From G963665005 sp963665005 (GTDB taxonomy: Bacteria; Bacillota; Clostridia; Christensenellales; SZUA-584), in the NCBI GenBank assembly GCA_963665005.2, contig CAXXTQ010000002.1, positions 1-64,000 of the forward strand: a stretch of 64,000 nt of DNA. Direction: 5' to 3'. Position numbers and translations under genes: made by a program. Within the stretch, counting starts at the first letter, position 1, and each line of letters opens with the position of its first letter. The notes under the pieces were generated by a model, which was not told the DNA's origin, ran no database searches, and worked only from the letters and a program-made list of their open reading frames with translations. Of the stretch, positions 54,800 through 62,948 are shown one piece after another.

Positions 54800-54823
54800 A
54801 TCGTGGTTTCCGGGGTTTTCTTG

Positions 54824-54846
54824 TGGCAGCGGAACTAGGATTCGAA
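54824..54846 (-). repeat. orphan copy of the tRNA-Gln 3' end (proximal)
   Basis: The same 23 bases as at 39905-39927 and at the 3' end of the tRNA-Gln gene at 55100-55122, all in one orientation. It lies 19 bases beyond the IS1182 copy 2 target repeat. The DNA between here and the tRNA (54847-55072) is GC-rich and hairpin-rich, without a gene. Confidence 0.75.
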
Positions 54847-55072
54847 GGCGGGAGCCGCCCTTCATCTTACGTTCGAGTTGCTTTGCTACCAGTGATATTT
54901 TTTTGTGTCTATATGCTTTTATAATCTTTGGCTCTTTTTACTAGGTTCTCACCACGATTCCACAGTCAAAACAAAAAGACGATAGTTTTCTTTCGGGGCC
55001 CCCGCAAAGCACAGCTTTGTGGGGAAAAGGAGGAGCAAGGGAGCGGACGGATGTTTTTCATGAAATGAAAAA

Positions 55073-55096
55073 CGGAGCAAAGCGTACTTTGCTCCG
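55073..55096 (-). terminator. terminator downstream of tRNA-Gln
   Basis: A perfect 10-bp stem cggagcaaag / ctttgctccg with a cgta loop, followed on the minus strand by TTTTT. It lies three bases after the tRNA 3' end and ends the tRNA transcript. Confidence 0.75.
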
Positions 55097-55099
55097 ACG

Positions 55100-55173
55100 T
55101 GGCAGCGGAACTAGGATTCGAACCTAGACACTACGAGTCAGAGTCGCAGGTGCTACCGTTACACAATTCCGCT
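55100..55173 (-). tRNA. tRNA-Gln (anticodon CUG)
   Basis: 74 bases on the minus strand. The acceptor AGCGGAA/TTCCGCT has discriminator G and encoded CCA. The D-arm contains AACGGTAGCAC, the anticodon loop CTCTGAC gives CUG, and the T-arm CTAGGTTCGAATCCTAG is perfectly paired. Its last 23 bases recur at 54824 and 39905. Confidence 0.9.
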
Positions 55174-55195
55174 TTATAAATATCCCACAGATGCC

Positions 55196-55292
55196 GTCCG
55201 CCAAAGTTTTAACGCCTGCACACTCGCAGGTGGGTGCTCTGCCAAATGCCTCTGCCCTCCCGTCTAAGCGGGCCCGGTATCAGCAAGCGGAC
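55196..55292 (-). ncRNA. unassigned structured stretch between the two tRNAs
   Basis: The outer arms gtccgc (55196-55201) and gcggac (55287-55292) can pair. Between them lie two clear hairpins: cctgc/gcagg (55215-55230) and cccg/cggg (55259-55272). The stretch is markedly GC-rich compared with the genome. It lacks a T-arm consensus, so it is not a normal tRNA; it could be a decayed tRNA-like sequence, a processing structure in the tRNA transcript or a small RNA. Confidence 0.3.
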
Positions 55293-55355
55293 TCCCGAGC
55301 TCCCGAAAACATTTTGTAGGTTTAAAACAAGGGCGTTATCGAACACCGCAGGATA

Positions 55356-55432
55356 TGGTGGGGTTAATTGGGCTCGAACCAACGACCTCTACGATGTCAA
55401 CGTAGCGCTCTGACCAGCTGAGCTATAACCCC
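55356..55432 (-). tRNA. tRNA-Val (anticodon GAC)
   Basis: 77 bases on the minus strand. The acceptor GGGGTTA/TAACCCC has discriminator A and encoded CCA. The D-arm is GCTCAGCTGGTCAGAGC, the anticodon stem CTACG/CGTAG encloses TTGACAT (anticodon GAC), and the T-arm contains GGTTCGAGCCC. It lies upstream of tRNA-Gln, probably in the same transcript. Confidence 0.92.
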
Positions 55433-55487
55433 TTTAAAAATCCGTACCTCATATTATACACAATCTCGCGATTAAATCAATACTTTT

Positions 55488-56159
55488 TCATATATTGGTA
55501 TTGTTACAATATGGACACACGGCTATACAAATTCCGCAAACAGAGCCTCTGCCTATCATTTTGAACTTATCTTTCATAAACCTGTTACAAAGCGAAGCGT
55601 CTACAATATCATCCCTTGCAATGCCTTTTTTCCACATATTACCGACTATTGCTCCGCACGGGCAAGCAGCTACACACAAATTACAGTCTCCGCATTTTGG
55701 CTCACCGATTGCGTTCCCCTCAAGTTTTAAATTTGTAAGCACTGTCGCGAAGCGCACGCCAGGCCCGAATTTATCAGTTATAAAAAGCCCGCTTTTCCCC
55801 ACAAACCCAAGTCCGGCAAGATTCGCAGCAATCTTATGCGAAAAATCTGCTGCAATCCCTGCCGAATTCGTCGTCTGCGAAGCGGGTATAGCGACAGCTT
55901 CATAGCCGTTTCTCTGAAGATATACGACACATTTAAAAGCACACATATCAAGAAACGCGTTTGCAGTTCTGTAATGGTGGAAGTAATTCTTTGTCGGGCC
56001 TTTTTTTACAGCTTTAATTACAGCGCGTGAAAGCACCGCGCCTATAGTCACGGCATACGGCGTTTTAGAAAAAACCTCCGGCACATACGAAGACACGTCA
56101 GACGTGCCGAAAACGTCTATGCCTTCTTGATACATCAAATCTTCAAGCGTCTGCCGCAT
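55488..56159 (-). CDS. QueG-like double [4Fe-4S] protein
   Basis: 223 residues. Two ferredoxin-type clusters can be formed by CGDCNLCVAACPCGA and CGICIAVCPYC near the C-terminus, with another Cys in DASLCNRF. The N-terminal half (AIPASQTTNSAGIAADFSHK and GLGFVGKSGLFIT) resembles the cobalamin-binding core of epoxyqueuosine reductase. It is shorter than QueG (about 310-380 residues) and lacks the C-terminal HEAT-like repeats. It is thus probably one of the short QueG-related anaerobic reductases of unknown substrate. No queuosine genes are adjacent. Confidence 0.72.
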   Translation of the reverse strand: MRQTLEDLMYQEGIDVFGTSDVSSYVPEVFSKTPYAVTIGAVLSRAVIKAVKKGPTKNYFHHYRTANAFLDMCAFKCVVYLQRNGYEAVAIPASQTTNSAGIAADFSHKIAANLAGLGFVGKSGLFITDKFGPGVRFATVLTNLKLEGNAIGEPKCGDCNLCVAACPCGAIVGNMWKKGIARDDIVDASLCNRFMKDKFKMIGRGSVCGICIAVCPYCNNTNI

Positions 56160-56283
56160 TAAGCCTCTCTCCTTTTTTACTACAACATATAGTTTATTTG
56201 GTAAATTTAGAATACCATATTTGCTGTACTAAATCAAAAAACGTGATATAATAATATATATAAATTATCATGGAGGGCTTGTA

Positions 56284-56802
56284 ATGCAAATAAAGCCGAT
56301 AGCGCAAAACAAACTGCTCGTTTTATATCTGCTGAACTCTATTGATATACAGCTTTCCGAGATGCAAATATTAAGAATCGTAACGGATAACGGCTGGATG
56401 AATTATTTCGATTTTAAAGAGTGCATGTTTGAGCTTATTGAAAGCAATCTTGTCAGTCAGGAAGAAACTTCTAACGGCAGTTTATTTGAAATTACCGAGC
56501 TTGGAAGCACGACGCTTTTTCAATTAAAGAATGAAATTTTTAATTCACAGCGAAAAGCCGTAGACGAATATTGCGTAGCCAATCGTGATGCTCTGCGCCT
56601 CGAAACAGAACTCTTTGCCGATTATGTTAAAATCGATGAAGGCGAATATAAAGTGATGTTAAAAGTACTCGAGAATCAGGTTTCGGTCTTCGAGCTTAAT
56701 CTGGTAACCTATTCTAAGCATTCCGCAGAAGATTTTATAAAAAAATGGAAAGACGTTGCTCCGAAAATATATAAGAACACTTACGATTTTCTGGCCGAAT
56801 AA
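56284..56802 (+). CDS. DUF4364-family protein (winged-helix-like)
   Basis: 172 residues. The N-terminal ~75 residues (LLVLYLLNSIDIQLSEMQIL through LFEITELGSTTL) have the shape of a winged helix. The remainder is an alpha/beta region of unknown role. DUF4364 proteins are widespread in Clostridia and thought to be transcriptional regulators, without a known target. The ATG is preceded by GGAGGG. Monocistronic as far as visible. Confidence 0.75.
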   Translation: MQIKPIAQNKLLVLYLLNSIDIQLSEMQILRIVTDNGWMNYFDFKECMFELIESNLVSQEETSNGSLFEITELGSTTLFQLKNEIFNSQRKAVDEYCVANRDALRLETELFADYVKIDEGEYKVMLKVLENQVSVFELNLVTYSKHSAEDFIKKWKDVAPKIYKNTYDFLAE

Positions 56803-56869
56803 TTTTCAGGCTGCGCTTTGCCTTATGCAGTAAATAAAAATCAGCAAAAACAAAAAGGGAGAAACACCC

Positions 56870-57808
56870 ATGCAACAAAGTCTGACAGTAATTAAAATAG
56901 TCGTTCCCGTATTTTTGGCGTTATTCTTTGGATATTTCAGCAGACAGAAGAAAATCATCTCCAAAGAAGGTATAGCCGGCATGAGAACGTTCATTGTCAA
57001 TTTTGCTTTGCCCGTCGCATTATTCAGGGCTGTTGGTTCAATCAGTTATTCATCGGACACTCTTGTGCTTGTCGTAGTCATTTTTCTGGCGTGTGCCGTT
57101 GCTTTTTCGCTCGGTTTTGTTTTGCTGAAACTGTTTCCCAAATCGCCGCGCATGCTGCCCTTTCTTATAACATGTACAGAATCGGGCATGATAGGTCTTG
57201 CTCTTTTTGCACTGCTTTTTGGCATAGAAAATCTTCCGTTTATCGCACAGATCGGGCTTGGCTGCGATATATTTGTTTTCACAATCTATTCTATAATCTT
57301 AAGATCGCGTGACGGAAAAGGCGGCGTATTAAAAGAAGTTATACACAATATGGTTACCTCGCCTATTTTCATAGGTATTTTTCTTGGCATTATAGCGGGC
57401 ACAAGCGGCCTTTATGCACTGGTAATGAAAACGGGTGCAGGCATGGTGCTTGGCGGCGTATTTGAGCTTTTTGCATCGCCTATCACGTTCGTTATGCTTT
57501 TCGTTGTTGGTTACAGTATAAAAGTATACAAAAGCACAATCAAACAGGTTTTATTAACGTCAATTACACGGATATTGGTAATGGGCGCGCTTTGCGCCGG
57601 CGTTATTTTGCTGTTGAACCAGCTTATAACATTGGACAGGCGAACCATGTGGGCGATAATACTTCTTTTCTCGCTGCCCGGCCCTTATATACTGCCTGTG
57701 CTGGCATCAAGAGAAGAGGATCGCAGCTTTGCATCTACTGCGCTTTCATTCCACATGCTTATTAGCACAGGAATATTTTTTGTCATTGCCACGCTCGCTG
57801 CCGGCTGA
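56870..57808 (+). CDS. AEC-family transporter (auxin efflux carrier-like permease)
   Basis: A 312-residue membrane protein with about ten hydrophobic segments in two five-helix halves. The N-terminus IVVPVFLALFFGYFSRQKKI and the C-terminal SLPGPYILPVLASREEDRSF are typical of bacterial AEC proteins, which export or import carboxylates such as malate. The substrate is unknown. A GGGAG site precedes the start; the gene lies 67 bases after the DUF4364 gene and may share its transcript. Confidence 0.82.
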   Translation: MQQSLTVIKIVVPVFLALFFGYFSRQKKIISKEGIAGMRTFIVNFALPVALFRAVGSISYSSDTLVLVVVIFLACAVAFSLGFVLLKLFPKSPRMLPFLITCTESGMIGLALFALLFGIENLPFIAQIGLGCDIFVFTIYSIILRSRDGKGGVLKEVIHNMVTSPIFIGIFLGIIAGTSGLYALVMKTGAGMVLGGVFELFASPITFVMLFVVGYSIKVYKSTIKQVLLTSITRILVMGALCAGVILLLNQLITLDRRTMWAIILLFSLPGPYILPVLASREEDRSFASTALSFHMLISTGIFFVIATLAAG

Positions 57809-57837
57809 TATCTCTTGCTTTATTTTAAAACAGAGTT

Positions 57838-58761
57838 TTATGCCAATGCATAAAAGGTGTTCAGCACGAATAATACTGCACACGACACAATAAATAATGC
57901 CATGCCCACGTTAGAAAAAACAGTTGCTTTCCATTTTTCTTTGGACAGTACTATTTCGCTCTGTTTGAATGATATTCGTTTTTTATTGATAAAAAACAGT
58001 ACAAGGCCGGCTATTACAATACCCAAAACAACGTTTCCGTACAGCAATGTCAAAACTGTGGTTTCTTTGAGCACCATAGGCGCTATAACAGAACCCATGA
58101 AATTAATTATAATATGAAACGCTATCGTATAACGTATCTTGCCCGTTTTTACAAATACATACCCGAAGGCAAGCCCTAAAGCAAACGCATAAAAAAACTG
58201 AGATATATTGCCGTGCACCAAGCCAAATATCAGGCCGGATGTTATAACGGCAACTCGTTCTCCGTATCTGCTCAGCCTTTCTATCAAAAGCTTGCGGTAA
58301 AAAAGTTCTTCTATTACGGGAGCAAGTATAACGACTATTATAAGATTGAACCATATATCCAAGCCCATTATAGTATCCGCAACTAAATCGGACATATCAC
58401 TTTGTACTATTGTACTTATTATCGACGATAAAATAGTCGAAGCTATGTTTCCTGCGCTTACAAGAAAATAGCATATCATAAATATTATAACAAGCTGTCC
58501 GGGGTTTAGTTTTTTCTGTTTGATTTTTGAAGCGGGAATTTTATTTAGCGCAAATGCGGCAATAGGCATTATTATCACATAGGTCGGTAAAAACGTTAGT
58601 ACGTAATAACCCCACTTTCCGAAACTTTCAGGGAAAAATGCCGAAAAGAGAGCATCAACAATTACGCCGATAATAACAGAAGATATTACTATTCCGAACA
58701 TTATAAGCCCTATGTGCGAAAATATCTTTTTCTCTGTAAAAAGGTCAGTCTCTGATAACAT
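57838..58761 (-). CDS. CPBP-family intramembrane metalloprotease
   Basis: About 307 residues with roughly eight membrane helices. The Abi/CPBP motifs are all visible: the glutamate pair in APVIEELFYRKLLIERL, the histidine in IFGLVHGNISQFFYA and the later His in TIAFHIIINFMG. Members are Rce1-like proteases or bacteriocin-immunity proteins. The start was chosen at MLSETDLF, behind GGAG, instead of four codons upstream. The substrate is unknown. Confidence 0.85.
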   Translation of the reverse strand: MLSETDLFTEKKIFSHIGLIMFGIVISSVIIGVIVDALFSAFFPESFGKWGYYVLTFLPTYVIIMPIAAFALNKIPASKIKQKKLNPGQLVIIFMICYFLVSAGNIASTILSSIISTIVQSDMSDLVADTIMGLDIWFNLIIVVILAPVIEELFYRKLLIERLSRYGERVAVITSGLIFGLVHGNISQFFYAFALGLAFGYVFVKTGKIRYTIAFHIIINFMGSVIAPMVLKETTVLTLLYGNVVLGIVIAGLVLFFINKKRISFKQSEIVLSKEKWKATVFSNVGMALFIVSCAVLFVLNTFYALA

Positions 58762-58788
58762 GCGTTTCTCCAAAAAGATAGTATATTT

Positions 58789-59076
58789 TTAGTCTCTGTT
58801 AAAATCTACCGATACGGCTTTTTCCATGATGCCGTGCATGAATTCACGCACAGGCTGGTGAAGCTCGTGTTTGTCATATATCTCATAATCTTCCTTGCTG
58901 TCAAAATCGGCTATAAGAGCTATTTCATAAGAACGCTCGCTTTTTTTGTCGTCCAGCCCGACCTCAATGTTTTTAACCTCGGGCATTGCGGCAAGAGATA
59001 AAAGCTTTTGTTTTGCCTCTTCGGCTTTGTTTTTTTCGCACTGTTTTAAGCCAAAGCATACAATATGCCTGTACAT
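58789..59076 (-). CDS. Dabb-domain (stress-responsive A/B barrel) protein
   Basis: 95 residues, starting MYRHIVCFGLKQCEKNKAEE and containing the family core EVGLDDKKSERSYEIALIADF with the Y-x-x-H segment DKHELHQPV. Dabb proteins form dimeric alpha/beta barrels of mostly unknown role. It is 11 bases downstream of cobT on the same strand, so co-expression is likely, although no functional link is evident. Confidence 0.8.
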   Translation of the reverse strand: MYRHIVCFGLKQCEKNKAEEAKQKLLSLAAMPEVKNIEVGLDDKKSERSYEIALIADFDSKEDYEIYDKHELHQPVREFMHGIMEKAVSVDFNRD

Positions 59077-59087
59077 ATAATTTCTCC

Positions 59088-60143
59088 TTATCTTATATCG
59101 ACCAAATTTGAAGAGTCTATTCTTGCTTCTTCAAAAGTAGCCATGTTCTTTATCATAACTAGGCTTACGCCGAGTATATTAAACATCAAAGGGCAGCCGC
59201 TTCCTTCGCCGAGCCGCATCTGCAAATCCAGAGGAGCTTTTAGCCCGAGTTCATCCATGGCAACACCAAAACCCGGTTCAGTGCTTACATGCGAAGCGAA
59301 CATATATTGTGTAACCGCAGGATTGAACCTGCTTGCCGCAAGCGCCGCTGCCGCCGATATAAAGCCGTCTACAACAACCGCCATCTGTTTATAAGCCGCG
59401 CCGAGGAAAAACCCCGTCATAGCCGCTATATCAAACCCTCCGACTTTGGAAAGCACGTCTAGTACATTGTCTTTCTCCGGGCTGTTTACCTCTATCGCCT
59501 GCTCGACTACCGCTATCTTTTTTTTAAGCTGCTCGTCCGACACTCCCGCGCCTTTGCCGACAACGAGCTCTGCGGGAGTCTGTGTTAATACCGTAACGAC
59601 TGCCGAAGAAGATGTTGTATTGCATATACCCATTTCACCGCAGCCTACCAAACGGTATCCTTTTGCCCAAAGCTCTTCAGCGGCGTCTATACCGTACGCT
59701 ATAGCCTGAACCGCCTGCTGTATATCCATAGCCGCGCCTTTTGCGATATTGCGCGTTCCGTCTCCAACGCGCCGGCTTTGTACTCCCTTAACCGTTTCAA
59801 ACCCCTTTATACCCATATCATAAATAAAAACATCTGCATCGCAATGCGCCGCGATTGCATTGACGCCCGTTATGCCTTTTGCCATGTTTTTCACCTGCAT
59901 TGCAGTTACGCTCTGCGGAACGGGAGAGATATCCTCTTCCCAAACTCCGTTGTCCGCAGCAAAAACCGCGACCGCCTTTTTTGGGTCGGGAATGTTTGTC
60001 TTTCCGAATATTCCGGCCAACTTAACAGCGTATTCTTCAAGAAGCCCAAGGCTGCCTATAGGTTTTACAAGACTGTCTGCCCGCTCTCTCGCTTTTGCCA
60101 TCGCGGCGGCAGACGGCTGCTTAATATTAATTATTCTTTTCAC
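59088..60143 (-). CDS. cobT: nicotinate-nucleotide:dimethylbenzimidazole phosphoribosyltransferase
   Basis: 351 residues, full length. The family segments FAADNGVWEEDISPVP, GEMGICNTTSSSA, the glycine-rich TGFFLGAAYKQM and the catalytic Glu in LQMRLGEGSGC are all present. It makes alpha-ribazole phosphate for the lower ligand of cobalamin. No other cobalamin gene and no cobalamin riboswitch is visible nearby, which suggests lower-ligand remodelling or salvage, or that the remaining genes are elsewhere. Confidence 0.93.
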   Translation of the reverse strand: MKRIINIKQPSAAAMAKARERADSLVKPIGSLGLLEEYAVKLAGIFGKTNIPDPKKAVAVFAADNGVWEEDISPVPQSVTAMQVKNMAKGITGVNAIAAHCDADVFIYDMGIKGFETVKGVQSRRVGDGTRNIAKGAAMDIQQAVQAIAYGIDAAEELWAKGYRLVGCGEMGICNTTSSSAVVTVLTQTPAELVVGKGAGVSDEQLKKKIAVVEQAIEVNSPEKDNVLDVLSKVGGFDIAAMTGFFLGAAYKQMAVVVDGFISAAAALAASRFNPAVTQYMFASHVSTEPGFGVAMDELGLKAPLDLQMRLGEGSGCPLMFNILGVSLVMIKNMATFEEARIDSSNLVDIR

Positions 60144-60344
60144 AAAGCAACTCCTTAAAGCTTTTTTACAATTTTACATCAGAACATTCCCTTTTACAAT
60201 GAAAGGTTGCATTATACAGATACTTTTTGCTTAAAATCATGAATTGTTACATTTTTCACTTTAAAAAAAATTATTATATGCTATAATCTTTGTTGACGTA
60301 AATTTTTTGACTTATAAGAAATTATATTTAAGGAGAAATACAAA

Positions 60345-61175
60345 TTGTATAGAATTCTCGAAAAAAGAGTCTTGAACGAACAAGTTAAGCTAATGGTTAT
60401 AGACGCTCCCCTGATAGCTAAAAAAGCGCAGGCAGGCCAGTTTATAATCTTAAGGGTAAACGATAAAGGAGAACGCATTCCTTTAACTATCGCCGATTAT
60501 AACAGAGATAAAGGGACTATTACAATTATCTTTCAGGAAGTCGGCAAAACGACCATGCTTCTTGGGACATTGAACGAGGGCGACAGCCTTGCCGATTTTG
60601 TAGGGCCTTTGGGCAAAGCTTCGCATTTTGACAGCAGCGTAAAAAAAGCGGCCGTCATCGGCGGCGGGCTCGGAACGGCCATAGCATACCCGCAGGCAAA
60701 AAAGCTTCATTCTCTGGGTGTTGATGTAACAAGCATAGTTGGTTTTCGCAATAAAGACCTTATTTTACTCGAAGGCGAGCTTAGCGCTGTTTCGAATAAA
60801 CATATCATTATCACCGACGACGGAAGCAACGGCAATAAAGGGTTTGTAACGGATGCTCTTAAAAAAGAAATTGACTCTGGCGAAAAATTCGATTTGGTTA
60901 TAGCCATCGGCCCGCTTATTATGATGAAGTTTGTTGCAAAGCTTACAAAAGAGTACGGAATAAAAACGATTATCAGCATGAACCCTGTTATGATAGACGG
61001 CACAGGCATGTGCGGCGGATGCAGAGTTACTGTCGGCGGCGAGACGAAATTCGCCTGCGTTGACGGCCCCGATTTTGACGGGCATGAAGTTGACTTCGAC
61101 GAAGCAATGAGGCGTCAGAATATGTATAAAAAACAAGAAAAAGAATCCTGCAATTTATTCAAGGGGGTTAATTAA
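60345..61175 (+). CDS. nfnA: NfnA-like FAD/[2Fe-2S] ferredoxin-NADP reductase subunit
   Basis: 276 residues of the PyrK/NfnA family. An FAD-binding beta barrel (residues ~1-95, with RIPLTIADYN) is followed by the NAD-binding domain (VIGGGLGTAIAYPQ). The C-terminal [2Fe-2S] Cys set is in GTGMCGGCRVTVGG and KFACVDGPDF. It starts with TTG behind AAGGAG. With NfnB it forms the electron-bifurcating NADH-dependent ferredoxin:NADP oxidoreductase of anaerobes. Pairing with the next gene, which overlaps its stop, favours NfnA over PyrK. Confidence 0.87.
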   Translation: MYRILEKRVLNEQVKLMVIDAPLIAKKAQAGQFIILRVNDKGERIPLTIADYNRDKGTITIIFQEVGKTTMLLGTLNEGDSLADFVGPLGKASHFDSSVKKAAVIGGGLGTAIAYPQAKKLHSLGVDVTSIVGFRNKDLILLEGELSAVSNKHIIITDDGSNGNKGFVTDALKKEIDSGEKFDLVIAIGPLIMMKFVAKLTKEYGIKTIISMNPVMIDGTGMCGGCRVTVGGETKFACVDGPDFDGHEVDFDEAMRRQNMYKKQEKESCNLFKGVN

Positions 61176-62569
61176 TGGCAAAGCGCAATATGGACTTGAA
61201 AAAAACAGCAATGCCCGAGCAAGACGCAAAGAAAAGAGCGGGCAATTTTGGAGAAGTGTCATTGGGATATACAGAGGAAATGGCAATAAACGAAGCAAAC
61301 CGCTGCCTCCAGTGCAAAAATCAGCCTTGCGTATCGGGATGCCCCGTATTTGTACAGATACCCCAGTTTATAAAGCTTATAGCGCAGGGAAAACACGTGG
61401 ACGCTTACAATAAAATCCGCGAAACGAACGGCCTTCCTGCAATATGCGGAAGAGTCTGCCCCCAGGAAGAACAATGTGAAAAGCTCTGTGTAAGAGGCAT
61501 AAAAGGTGAACCTGTCGGCATAGGCAGGCTTGAGCGGTTCTGTTCCGATTTCGCTATCGATAAGGGCGTAGAAGCGGTAACGTGCGCGCCGCCCATAGGC
61601 AAAAAAGCAGCCGTCATAGGCTCGGGCCCTGCCGGATTAACTTGCGCTGCAGATTTAGCAAAAGCGGGCGTGGACGTAACTATATTCGAGGCTTTTCATG
61701 TTTCGGGAGGAGTTTTAGTTTACGGCATACCCGAATTCAGGCTTCCTAAAGCGCTTGTACAAAAAGAGATAGATGCCCTCTCTGCAATGGGCGTTAAGAT
61801 AGAGAACAACATGGTTATAGGCAGGATACTGACCATAGATGATTTAAAACAAATGGGCTTTGATACCATGTTTATAGGAACGGGAGCAGGCCTTCCTTCT
61901 TTCATGAAAATACCGGGCGAAAATCTTAACGGAGTTTATTCGGCTAACGAGTTTTTGACACGTATCAACCTCATGAAGGGCTACAAATTCCCCGAGCACG
62001 ATACGCCCGTGGTACTGCATAAAAAGGTTGCTGTCATAGGCGGCGGAAACGTTGCCATGGACTCGGCAAGGTGCGCAAAGCGCCTCGGCGCAGAAGAGGT
62101 ACATATAGTATACCGCAGAAGCGAAGTGGAAATGCCGGCTAGAAACGAAGAGATAGAGCACGCCAAAGAAGAAGGCATTATGCTTTCTCTGCTCGTCAAC
62201 CCAACTGCAATTCTCGGCACGGAAGACGGCTATGTAAAAGGCATGACTCTTCAGAAAATGGAACTTGGCGAACCGGATAGTTCGGGAAGGCGCAGGCCTG
62301 TGCCGATAGAAGGTTCGGAGTACGATATAGAATTAGATGCTGTTGTGGTAGCAATCGGCCAAAGCCCGAATCCGCTTTTGCGTGAAGTTACGCCCGGCCT
62401 TAAAACGCAGACCTGGGGCGGAATCATTATCGACGAAGAAACGGGGCAGACTTCTATAGAAGGCGTTTATGCCGGCGGCGACGCGGTTTCTGGTGCGGCT
62501 ACCGTTATTCTTGCAATGGGCGCAGGAAAAAAGGCTGCAAAATCTATGCTCGAATATATGCAAAAATAA
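61175..62569 (+). CDS. nfnB: NfnB-like/GltD-family NADPH-binding flavoprotein subunit
   Basis: 464 residues. The N-terminal [4Fe-4S] motifs are CLQCKNQPCVSGCPVFV and CGRVCPQEEQCEKLC. The FAD motif is IGSGPAGLTCAADLAKAG and the NADPH motif is VIGGGNVAMDSARCAKRLG. The C-terminal YAGGDAVSGAATVILAMGAG closes the FAD site. It is annotated in many genomes as glutamate synthase small subunit-like, but with no glutamate synthase large subunit nearby and NfnA upstream, the Nfn role is preferred. The start codon overlaps the nfnA stop by one base behind a GGGGG site. Confidence 0.88.
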   Translation: MAKRNMDLKKTAMPEQDAKKRAGNFGEVSLGYTEEMAINEANRCLQCKNQPCVSGCPVFVQIPQFIKLIAQGKHVDAYNKIRETNGLPAICGRVCPQEEQCEKLCVRGIKGEPVGIGRLERFCSDFAIDKGVEAVTCAPPIGKKAAVIGSGPAGLTCAADLAKAGVDVTIFEAFHVSGGVLVYGIPEFRLPKALVQKEIDALSAMGVKIENNMVIGRILTIDDLKQMGFDTMFIGTGAGLPSFMKIPGENLNGVYSANEFLTRINLMKGYKFPEHDTPVVLHKKVAVIGGGNVAMDSARCAKRLGAEEVHIVYRRSEVEMPARNEEIEHAKEEGIMLSLLVNPTAILGTEDGYVKGMTLQKMELGEPDSSGRRRPVPIEGSEYDIELDAVVVAIGQSPNPLLREVTPGLKTQTWGGIIIDEETGQTSIEGVYAGGDAVSGAATVILAMGAGKKAAKSMLEYMQK

Positions 62570-62585
62570 TAAGAACAAATACCAA

Positions 62586-62610
62586 AGAGGATACTTATGG
62601 TGTATCCTCT
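62586..62610. terminator. terminator after nfnAB
   Basis: Nine-bp arms agaggatac / gtatcctct with a seven-base loop and a following T-tract on the plus strand, 17 bases after the nfnB stop. It overlaps the last codons of the convergent membrane-protein gene and may serve both. Confidence 0.75.
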
Positions 62611-62948
62611 TTTTTGTTTGGCGATTTTATAAGAATATATATATAGGCTGATAACGCCGCAACATTTAAAGCCAGTATTAAATAATCCCATAAGCCGGCT
62701 TGGTCGGTAACGCAGAAAATAAGATTAACTCCCAGAAATAAAAACGTTGCTATTTTGAACAAAAGATATTTCTTTTGGGAGATAAGCATTAAAACAATAT
62801 ACGCGATACCATCCGCCGCCATAAGCAAAGCAAGAATATATTTGCAAGATTCTTGTATGCTAATAAGCTGTATTATGCCGAATATTATCCAAAACAAACC
62901 TTGCGCAGCCATGCTTACATAAAAACAAATTTTAGCTGTTTTAAGCAT
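62595..62948 (-). CDS. small membrane protein of unknown function
   Basis: About 117 residues with four hydrophobic segments (FYVSMAAQGLFWIIFGIIQL, YILALLMAADGIAYIVLML, FKIATFLFLGVNLIFC, YLILALNVAALSAYIYIL) and a charged tail. The start was set at MLKTAKICF behind GGAGG; it overlaps the dgkA stop (TAATG), so the two are translationally coupled. I do not recognise a family. The coupling suggests a membrane-lipid-related role, which is only inference. Confidence 0.65.
   Translation of the reverse strand: MLKTAKICFYVSMAAQGLFWIIFGIIQLISIQESCKYILALLMAADGIAYIVLMLISQKKYLLFKIATFLFLGVNLIFCVTDQAGLWDYLILALNVAALSAYIYILIKSPNKKEDTP

Noticed and set aside
60144..60344. Possible cobalamin riboswitch between cobT and nfnA
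   Set aside because: No conserved B12-box-like core or long structured leader; only AT-rich promoter-like DNA.
61175..62569. Glutamate synthase small subunit (gltD)
   Set aside because: No large subunit nearby, and the adjoining PyrK-like partner with overlapping genes fits NfnAB better.
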